In this document: piece after piece, positions 1-6,122 of the stretch | How the letters are laid out: the number at the start of each line of letters is the position of its first letter | Numbering within the stretch: the first letter of the stretch is position 1 | NCBI GenBank assembly: GCA_964398215.1 | Contig: CAYNNP010000321.1 | Span: 1-6,180 of the forward strand | Length of the DNA: 6,180 bases | Reading direction: 5' to 3' | DNA from: CAYNNP01 sp964398215 | GTDB lineage: Bacteria > Planctomycetota > Planctomycetia > Pirellulales > Pirellulaceae | Made by a program: the position numbers and the translations under genes | Notes under the pieces: generated by a model | Seen by the model: the letters and a program-made list of their open reading frames with translations, nothing else | The model's database searches: none | Told to the model about the DNA's origin: nothing

Positions 1-456
1 GTCGTCCAAGAAGTTCTTGCTGCGGTTGCCCGCTCGGTGAAAGACTGGATCGCTCGCAGTGATCGCGGCGCCTTTCGTGCCTGGTTGTTTCGAATCGCTC
101 GCAACATCGCGATCGATTTTTTGACTCGGCGCAAGCATCGCCCTTGGGCAGGCGGCGGTGACGAAGCGGCCGGTGCATTGAACGAAATGGAAGCGGCAGC
201 CGATGTGTCCAGTCGATTCGACGTGGAAGTCCGTCGTGAAGTCTTTCGGCGAGCTTCTGAAATGGTCCGGTCACGAGTAAGCGATTCGACTTGGCAAGCA
301 TTCCATCGCACAGCGGTACTTGGCCGGTCGATCGACGCGGTCGCCGCAGAACTTGGCGTGAGCGCCGGAAGTATTTATATCGCTCGCAGTCGCGTGATGA
401 AGCGATTGCAAATAGCAGTGAAATCCTACAAGGAACTTTCCCATGATGAAATGTGA
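1..456 (+). CDS. ECF-type RNA polymerase sigma factor, 5' end outside window
   Basis: This is the C-terminal 151 residues of an ECF sigma factor, which directs RNA polymerase to a specific promoter set. The frame is open to the left edge. The first codons read VVQEVLAAVARSVKDW, the end of sigma region 2, so a GTG at 37 is an internal codon, not the start. Region 2 continues with the GAFRAWLFRIARNIAIDFL block (-10 recognition and DNA melting). After a variable linker, region 4 is clear: a Trp-Gln-Ala-Phe helix, then AVAAELGVSAGSIYIARSRV, the helix-turn-helix that reads the -35 element, then MKRL. Roughly 30-50 N-terminal residues are probably missing. The last 14 nt overlap the kinase gene, which carries an anti-sigma-type zinc motif, so the kinase is the likely regulator. 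ECF factors linked to Ser/Thr kinases are known in planctomycetes, and in Vibrio EcfP is activated by the kinase PknT. Target promoters cannot be read from this window. Confidence 0.94.
   Translation, partial: VVQEVLAAVARSVKDWIARSDRGAFRAWLFRIARNIAIDFLTRRKHRPWAGGGDEAAGALNEMEAAADVSSRFDVEVRREVFRRASEMVRSRVSDSTWQAFHRTAVLGRSIDAVAAELGVSAGSIYIARSRVMKRLQIAVKSYKELSHDEM
430..434 (+). promoter_or_regulatory. Ribosome binding site of the kinase gene, inside the sigma gene
   Basis: AAGGA lies 8 nt before ATG 443 and 11 nt before a second in-frame ATG at 446, within the last codons of the sigma gene. Either ATG could be used. The position implies that the kinase is translated from the sigma message, probably with coupling through the 14-nt overlap. 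Confidence 0.7.
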
Positions 457-3400
457 TGACATCGCGCTGCAAGCGTTGGTTGATCCAGAGAACATGGATG
501 CGGATGATATCGCTGCCCACGACCCGGACGTCGCGCGGCATGTCGAATCTTGCATGCAATGCCAAGACCGATTGGCGGGACTTGCTGCGGACGCCGAACA
601 ATGGAGCGAAATGCAGCGTCAGCTTTCCAGCGGTACCCCAGATCCTGATGTCGAATACCGGGGCGCCCATCAACGTTGGAAACCACCAGCCGCATGGAAC
701 GATACGATGGCAAAGACGTTGCTTTCACCCGCAATTCATCCAGAGATGCTTGGACGGATTGGACGCTACGATGTGGAACGTTTGATCGGCAGCGGTGGCA
801 TGGGCGTGGTTTTCAAGGCTTATGATACGGAATTGAATCGTCCGGTTGCGGTGAAACTGCTGGCGCCATATTTGTCAGCCAGCGGAGCAGCCCGAAATCG
901 GTTTGCCCGCGAAGCTCGCGCGGCGGCGGCCGTCGTGGATGATCACGTCGTGCCCATTCACAACGTCGAAACCGATGACGAACATCCGTTTCTGGTTATG
1001 AAATACATCGGAGGCGGTTCGCTGCAGCGTAGGCTGGATCGCGAAGGCCCGCTGGAAGTCTGCGAAATTCTACGAATCGGAATGCAAACTGCCAAAGGAC
1101 TTGCCGCCGCGCACGCTCAGGGACTGATTCATCGTGATGTAAAACCATCCAATATCTTGCTGGATGAAGGCGTCGATCGAGCGCTGCTGACCGATTTTGG
1201 ATTGGCCCGTGCGACCGACGATGCCAATCTCACGCGTAGTGGTTTTCATCCCGGCACGCCGCATTACATGTCGCCCGAGCAGGTTCGTGGCGAAGCGATT
1301 GATGAACGAAGTGATTTGTTCGGACTTGGCTGCGTGCTGTACGGCCTATGCACCGGTCACCCGCCATTTCGAAGCGAAACCAGCTACGCCGTTCTGCGCC
1401 GAATCACCGACGACACACCGCGACCGATTCGCGAAATCAACCCCAATGTTCCCCCATGGCTGGAACAAATCGTCATGAAACTGCTGGCGAAATCCGCGGA
1501 CGACCGATACGAATCTGCCGACCAAGTCGCTGAGTTATTGGAAGACTGCCTTGCCCACGTGCAACAACCTACGACAACGCCGCTACCGGAATCGTTGCGT
1601 ACTACAAACACAAACACGTTCCTGAAAAAACTCGTCAATAGCTTTGGAGCTGGAAATCCGCCGATTGGCAAAATCGTTGCCGCCGCCGCCTTCGGGTTCT
1701 TTCTGATCTTGGCTGGTGTCATGATCGTTTTGGAATTGAACAAGGGCACACTGACGATCGAATCCGAAGCCGAAAACATTCCCATCCGAATCATGCAGGG
1801 AGACACGATCTACCAAAAGCTGAATGTCACCAAAGAATCAAACACCGTTCGTATTTCGGCTGGAAAGTATGTCGTCGAAGTCGATGGTGAGTTCACCGGT
1901 ATTTCAGTCGTGGATGGCAAAGTCTCTCTTCAACGCGGAAAAATAGAAACCGTCAGGATCGTAAAAAGCGACGGGCGCAAAGCAGCTGGTGCCTCGCAAG
2001 CTGACGCGGTGCGAACGGGTAGCGAACAAGCAACATTTCAATTCTGGGGCCCAACCACATCGGACGGTCACGCAGTCGCGGCGGCTCCACCAAGTGATGA
2101 TGAAATCTTGCAGGCGGTCGAAAAAGCCCGTTCAGCAGACAATGGCATTGCGATGCTGACGGAGAAGCAGCGCAACAATGTTCAGATCATCAAAGAGAAG
2201 ATCGCCGACTTTGTTGACCCACCGCGTTACTACCCAAACGTCGGACGAGCCAAAGTACATCACGCGCACTACAAGTGCACAATTCTCTTTGACGAAACGA
2301 CAAAGATCGGCTATCCCGTGCCACATACGCTGGAAGCGTGGCACGCCTTCAAAGTGGTATACATCGACCACGCACACTTCCACGTGGTTGACGAAACCGA
2401 AAACGACCAATCAGAAAAATCGGATGTCAACTTCGCGAGACTATCCAGCCTGCGCGACCGACTGCACAAAGCAGATGGAGTTGTCGATCAAATACGTGAA
2501 AGTGTTCAGCGGTGGGAGGAGCGTGTTGAGTTATACAAAAAGCATCCCAGTGGTAGAGTTAACGGACAGGACATCCCCAATTCCGATTCAATCGAAGACG
2601 CTAGGCAATCGCTTGAGTCAGTGAACAAACAACTTTCAAAATTCATCCGCGATCGAGAGTTCCTGCATCGCGAAGTGGTGTCACAATTCGCCGTTCTTCG
2701 CAAGCAGTACGAGGTGGCGTTGGGAGCCGTAACATTGACCCAAAAAGAAGTAGAAGCTTACGACGAACTTTATCAACAAGGGGCTGCAACTGAATTCGAG
2801 AGAAACAGCAAGCGTCAGGCGGCGGCAAAAGCCAAGCTCGATTCCGCTGAGTTGGCGGTAATTACTCAGCAATTTGCTACTTTGATCGATGAGTTCGGGA
2901 TCCAAGAAACGCAAGATTTGAAAAGGGCTTTGGCTGCCACAAACACAACATCTAAGGTCGAAAACTGCACGAGGACATACCCGGTCGGTAGCTACGTTTC
3001 CGATGCGATGTTTGGTGGCCTGAAAAAAAACGCAATGCCGCCCACGGACTCTGTGCAGGTCAAAGAAGCAATCAAGGCAGCAGCGGACGAGTTGATCGAG
3101 GTGATTGAGAACACTTGCGGTCCCTGTCGTTCCATTCACTTCATGCCGGGCGGCATGGAATTGGTCGTGCAGCACACGGCGGAAGGGCAAGACGACATTC
3201 TTGAGTTGCTCGAAACCATGCGAGCCAACGATCCAGGTCGGATCAACATCAAATTGTTTGGTGCAAGCGATGGCCTTATTCCGGACGAGGGCGAGGAGCA
3301 ATTTGCAAAATGGTCGACAGCTTCATCCAAGCTAACTGCCGAAGAAGTCCTGAAGCTGGAATCATGGATGACAATAGGCGGTGACAATTCGATCGCCAAA

Positions 3401-4510
3401 ACCACCCTAATTCCAGGCAAGCCAGCGATTGTCCGCGTGATGCACTTCCCGATGACTGTGGTCGCGCGACATGTGCGCGAGTCAAACAAGGTCCAAATTC
3501 GACTGGACTACAACGATATGCCGATGTCCCTGTCGGGCACAATCGAGCTTGATGGCTCCGGTCTCGTCTTAAACACGACCAACCCCGAATACTTCTTTTG
3601 GTTGGCTGTCCCATCGCTCGCGGCACAGGATGCTGAAGCATCGAAGTTGATTGGATCGTGGCGAGCGATCGAAATCCAAGGACCTGAAATGGAGACTAAG
3701 GACGACAACCTGATTTTAACGTTTGGCGAAAAGACTGCGACTTGGCAGACGGAGCCAGGCAAATCTTCCAAGTCGATCTATCGAATCCTTGCTGATAACA
3801 CTCTGCTCTTCGTTTCTGAATTCGAAACATCGACAGGCAAGGCGAATGATGAACAGCGGTATCGTTATGCGTTTCGAGGCTCCAATCGCCTAGAAATGCA
3901 GGTTTTCGATCTCGATGGCAAGCCGACTCAAAACACAATTCTTCTTGAGCGTATCACCGATGAATCGAAACGGTCCACCTATGTGTCACAGTTGATAGCG
4001 GTCGACACCAACGAAGCTGGGGTCAAATCCGACATTGTCAGTACCCACAGAATGCTGATCGAAAGCGAAAAGCTGCTTGGCTCCGTGAAGTGGCCCGACC
4101 AAATCGAACTGATCCCAACCGACAAGAAAGAGGCTCTCGGTTGGCTCAAGGCAAACCTCGACGTGAAGGTGACCGAAGACAACGAGATCGAAATCGGAAT
4201 GCATGGACACGTCCGTACGAACAAACAGCGCGAGCAGATTGTGGCGACGATTGTTGACGCTTATCGCAAGAAAATTGCCGAAATGAATACCGCGGCGTCC
4301 CATGAAGCAATCCAACTGTTTCGCGAAGCGCATGCAGACACCGTGAAGCAACGCAAGGCTGCCGAGCTCGCGCATCAACAGCTGCGGCTGAACGATTCCG
4401 CCGACCCAAACGAGCTCGCCAAGTCGAAAGCGAAACTAATGCGACTCAATGATCTGCTGGCCGAACTCCGCAAAAAGCTCACTGAACTCGGCGTCTCTGT
4501 CGGTGGGTGA
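443..4510 (+). CDS. Membrane Ser/Thr protein kinase with anti-sigma zinc motif and mosaic ectodomain
   Basis: A 1355-residue Hanks-type kinase with one membrane pass. Residues 1-45 carry Cys4 and His33-x3-Cys37-x2-Cys40, the zinc anti-sigma (ZAS) pattern. The kinase domain (about 109-371) looks active: Gly loop GSGGMGVV (116-123), Lys138, Glu157, HRDVKPSN (230-237), DFG (251-253), SPE (277-279), Asp291 and Arg355. A hydrophobic helix spans about 409-430. Outside follow a PEGA-like beta segment (432-508), a motif-rich domain with HHAHYKC (550-650), coiled coil with a HlyD-like hairpin (663-815), and a secretin-N plus secretin-like region (843-1060). The chain ends with a lipocalin/TIGR03067-like domain starting LIGSW (1066-1173) and a Wzz/GumC-like domain with a terminal coiled coil (1176-1350). 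Most planctomycete kinases of this type are shorter. Kinase, zinc motif and membrane helix are read directly; the ectodomain assignments are pattern matches of varying strength. Signal and substrates are unknown; the sigma factor is the obvious candidate target. No second membrane helix is seen. Confidence 0.95.
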   Translation: MMKCDDIALQALVDPENMDADDIAAHDPDVARHVESCMQCQDRLAGLAADAEQWSEMQRQLSSGTPDPDVEYRGAHQRWKPPAAWNDTMAKTLLSPAIHPEMLGRIGRYDVERLIGSGGMGVVFKAYDTELNRPVAVKLLAPYLSASGAARNRFAREARAAAAVVDDHVVPIHNVETDDEHPFLVMKYIGGGSLQRRLDREGPLEVCEILRIGMQTAKGLAAAHAQGLIHRDVKPSNILLDEGVDRALLTDFGLARATDDANLTRSGFHPGTPHYMSPEQVRGEAIDERSDLFGLGCVLYGLCTGHPPFRSETSYAVLRRITDDTPRPIREINPNVPPWLEQIVMKLLAKSADDRYESADQVAELLEDCLAHVQQPTTTPLPESLRTTNTNTFLKKLVNSFGAGNPPIGKIVAAAAFGFFLILAGVMIVLELNKGTLTIESEAENIPIRIMQGDTIYQKLNVTKESNTVRISAGKYVVEVDGEFTGISVVDGKVSLQRGKIETVRIVKSDGRKAAGASQADAVRTGSEQATFQFWGPTTSDGHAVAAAPPSDDEILQAVEKARSADNGIAMLTEKQRNNVQIIKEKIADFVDPPRYYPNVGRAKVHHAHYKCTILFDETTKIGYPVPHTLEAWHAFKVVYIDHAHFHVVDETENDQSEKSDVNFARLSSLRDRLHKADGVVDQIRESVQRWEERVELYKKHPSGRVNGQDIPNSDSIEDARQSLESVNKQLSKFIRDREFLHREVVSQFAVLRKQYEVALGAVTLTQKEVEAYDELYQQGAATEFERNSKRQAAAKAKLDSAELAVITQQFATLIDEFGIQETQDLKRALAATNTTSKVENCTRTYPVGSYVSDAMFGGLKKNAMPPTDSVQVKEAIKAAADELIEVIENTCGPCRSIHFMPGGMELVVQHTAEGQDDILELLETMRANDPGRINIKLFGASDGLIPDEGEEQFAKWSTASSKLTAEEVLKLESWMTIGGDNSIAKTTLIPGKPAIVRVMHFPMTVVARHVRESNKVQIRLDYNDMPMSLSGTIELDGSGLVLNTTNPEYFFWLAVPSLAAQDAEASKLIGSWRAIEIQGPEMETKDDNLILTFGEKTATWQTEPGKSSKSIYRILADNTLLFVSEFETSTGKANDEQRYRYAFRGSNRLEMQVFDLDGKPTQNTILLERITDESKRSTYVSQLIAVDTNEAGVKSDIVSTHRMLIESEKLLGSVKWPDQIELIPTDKKEALGWLKANLDVKVTEDNEIEIGMHGHVRTNKQREQIVATIVDAYRKKIAEMNTAASHEAIQLFREAHADTVKQRKAAELAHQQLRLNDSADPNELAKSKAKLMRLNDLLAELRKKLTELGVSVGG
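3023..3031 (+). other. A8 tract forming an in-phase A_AAA_AAC slippery heptamer
   Basis: Eight adenines followed by C lie inside the kinase gene. The zero-frame codons are AAA AAA AAC (residues 861-863), so the run has the exact X_XXY_YYZ phasing of a -1 frameshift site. A -1 shift reaches TGA at 3106-3108 after about 25 codons, giving a protein of about 888 residues without most of the secretin-like, lipocalin-like and Wzz-like parts. I did not identify a stimulatory stem-loop or an upstream Shine-Dalgarno element, so function is uncertain; the sequence itself is certain. Confidence 0.35.
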
Positions 4511-4513
4511 CGA

Positions 4514-4537
4514 TCGTTTGCGCGTACCTGTGAACGA
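4514..4537. terminator. Weak hairpin in the 44-bp convergent gap
   Basis: The arms 4514-4522 and 4529-4537 can pair over 9 positions, three of them G-T, around a 6-nt loop. It is the only stem noticed between the stop codons of the two convergent genes (4510 and 4555). There is no T-run on either side, so it is not a standard intrinsic terminator. It may be a weak bidirectional end signal or chance. Confidence 0.2.
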
Positions 4538-4554
4538 CACAAATGGCCGAATTC

Positions 4555-5868
4555 TCACGAGCCGATAACGCGGAGAACGTTTCCACCGATGACTTTGCGG
4601 ATCACTTCGTCACTGTGCCCGCGCTGAACTAGGCCGACGGTATACAGGGGCCAATTTGTCCATGCCAAACTTTGGTTCATCGCCTTGGTTGTCTTAAAAT
4701 CGTCATTCGGCCAAAGCATGCGAAATTCTGGTCGCCGCTTCGCACGCTTAGGGAGCTTGGCGTTCTCGATGCTGGTTGCCTGCGATGTGTAAGAAACGTC
4801 GGTGCCAATCGCAACAGCGTCAGGACCAAATTTCTTGATCACATAGTCGATGTGGTCCAACAACGCGCCAATGTCACCTTTTCCTCGCAAGTATCGGGCG
4901 ATGCAGCAGATACCAATGTAACCACCCGAGTCGACGATTGCTTTGATGACATGATCGGGCTTGCTGCGGACGTGGGGAAAGATCTCCGCGCACGTGCTGT
5001 GACTTGCCACCACTGGGCGCGATGATGACTTGGCTGCTTCCAAGCTCGTTTTCCATCCGCTGTGAGCGCAATCGGGAATCACTCCAACGCGATTCATCTC
5101 CGCAATCGCACGATGACCAAAATCGCTCAAACCCGCGTCCGACTTTTCACCACATCCATCACCAATCATGTTGCGCCGCTGATATGTCAGGTGCATCATC
5201 CGAATCCCCAGCTGATAAAAAACCCGAACGTAGCGCAGTTCGTCTTCCACAGACAACCACTGCTGGGTCAGCGGAACACCGTTGCCAGTTAGATAGTAAC
5301 AATGTCGATTCTCGCGTTTGGCTGCCATCACATCATCGGGCGACACAGCTTTTGATGTAAACCCTCGCATCAAGTCGGTCACGTAGGTAAATCTAGCCAA
5401 GCGTTTGATTATCCGCATGGGATCCTGGCCTTCTTCGCCTGCATTGTTGAACACACAAGTCACGCCCGAGGCACGCCATGCATCGCGAAACTCTTGTTCT
5501 TGAACCTGGTCGGTGACAAACCGCGTCATCGTCATTTCTTCGCGCAAATCCTTCAGCTCCTGAGTCGACGCGCCGGCGTTGGCGGCGGCAGCTATTGCAT
5601 CGCCATCGACGGCTGCGCGTGGGCCGAACCCGTAGGCGTCGAATACGACCGACTCGGCATGCAGTTTTAAACCGCGATCCAATTCTGCATTGGTGGGTTT
5701 CAAGATTCCCAGCGCGACTTCACGTGAAGCTTGGATCTTGGGATTCAATCTGCTGGTAAGTTTCGATTCCGCGTTGCTTGAAGTTTCTTGAGTCCACGCA
5801 TGGGGTGCTGCAAAGTTCAGCGCGGACACTCCGGCAACCGACTGCAGAAATTGACGACGATCAACCAT
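4555..5868 (-). CDS. Tat-exported M19-family (membrane dipeptidase-like) protein with altered metal site
   Basis: A 437-residue protein of the M19 amidohydrolase family, whose classical members are zinc enzymes that cleave dipeptides. I chose ATG 5868 because AAGGAG lies 11 nt upstream; TTG 5877 would leave only 2 nt. The N-terminus reads DRRQFLQ (residues 3-9) followed by a hydrophobic stretch, a twin-arginine signal, so the protein is probably exported folded. Family landmarks in order: LTYQRRN with GDGCGE (from 227), GLSDFG, AIAEMNRVGV, His269 (DCAH), His290 (ASHS), Arg301 (RSKPD), a GGYIGI strand, DHIDYVIKKFG, Asp357 (AIGTD) and GGNVLRV near the C-terminus. The usual DGHND is instead FDAYGFG (76-82), and the IEGG carrying the bridging Glu is LTGNG (193-197). 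Two or more metal ligands are therefore absent, and dipeptidase activity should not be assumed. It is convergent with the kinase gene and separately expressed. Confidence 0.92.
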   Translation of the reverse strand: MVDRRQFLQSVAGVSALNFAAPHAWTQETSSNAESKLTSRLNPKIQASREVALGILKPTNAELDRGLKLHAESVVFDAYGFGPRAAVDGDAIAAAANAGASTQELKDLREEMTMTRFVTDQVQEQEFRDAWRASGVTCVFNNAGEEGQDPMRIIKRLARFTYVTDLMRGFTSKAVSPDDVMAAKRENRHCYYLTGNGVPLTQQWLSVEDELRYVRVFYQLGIRMMHLTYQRRNMIGDGCGEKSDAGLSDFGHRAIAEMNRVGVIPDCAHSGWKTSLEAAKSSSRPVVASHSTCAEIFPHVRSKPDHVIKAIVDSGGYIGICCIARYLRGKGDIGALLDHIDYVIKKFGPDAVAIGTDVSYTSQATSIENAKLPKRAKRRPEFRMLWPNDDFKTTKAMNQSLAWTNWPLYTVGLVQRGHSDEVIRKVIGGNVLRVIGS

Positions 5869-5879
5869 CTTGTTCAAAG

Positions 5880-5885
5880 CTCCTT
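5880..5885 (-). promoter_or_regulatory. Ribosome binding site of the M19 gene
   Basis: AAGGAG on the minus strand, 11 nt before ATG 5868 and only 2 nt before the in-frame TTG 5877. It decides the start in favour of the ATG, which puts the twin arginines at residues 4 and 5. Confidence 0.75.
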
Positions 5886-5893
5886 AGTATTTT

Positions 5894-5908
5894 CTGTCCA
5901 CCAGACAG
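5894..5908 (-). promoter_or_regulatory. Hairpin in the leader of the M19 gene
   Basis: CTGTC and GACAG form a perfect 5-bp stem with a 5-nt loop, 8 nt upstream of the AAGGAG on the minus strand. It could be a leader RNA stem affecting translation or mRNA stability, or a short operator-like inverted repeat. There is no T-run, so a terminator is unlikely. A 5-bp stem can also arise by chance. Confidence 0.3.
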
Positions 5909-5938
5909 CAGTTTAGTGCCGTAAAAACACCGCATGTT

Positions 5939-5969
5939 TGCCAATCCAGTTGCAATTCTGGAATCGGCA
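5939..5969. repeat. Imperfect inverted repeat upstream of the M19 gene
   Basis: TGCC (5939-5942) and TCCAG (5945-5949) pair with CTGGA (5958-5962) and GGCA (5966-5969), leaving a 2x3 internal loop and an 8-nt apical loop. It lies about 70-100 nt upstream of the M19 start, where an operator could sit. It has no poly-T tail. Function is unknown. Confidence 0.3.
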
Positions 5970-6122
5970 TCAATGCTACGGGGCCGTCTATTGGCTAACT
6001 ACGGTTGGACACGGCGGAGTCAGAGACTCTGTCGATATGCAGACTCTTTGATGGCGCGCTGAAATGCCTCGTTAGTCTACTGGCTTTTCGAATTTCGCGA
6101 CGTGATTTATTACCCACCGTTT

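Noticed and set aside
37..456. GTG at 37 as the start of the sigma gene
   Set aside because: The frame is open to position 1 and codons 1-36 encode VVQEVLAAVARS, conserved sigma region 2 sequence. The real start lies outside the window.
3116..3127. Thioredoxin-like CGPC motif (residues 892-895 of the kinase)
   Set aside because: The surrounding residues do not fit a thioredoxin fold (no preceding Trp, no cis-Pro segment) and fit the secretin N-domain pattern. A disulfide is still possible.
2681..3301. Long minus-strand open frame (206 codons) opposite the kinase gene
   Set aside because: It lies entirely opposite a well-supported gene, shows no recognisable domain and has no supporting ribosome binding site that I could see.
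4672..5360. Plus-strand open frames opposite the M19 gene
   Set aside because: They are antisense to a gene with clear family motifs and have no domain signal of their own.
5869..5877. TTG 5877 as the start of the M19 gene
   Set aside because: It is only 2 nt from the AAGGAG; ATG 5868 has an 11-nt spacer and gives a normal Tat signal.
5886..6122. A small gene, tRNA or riboswitch in the right-hand intergenic region
   Set aside because: No open frame with a ribosome binding site, no cloverleaf and no known riboswitch core could be recognised.
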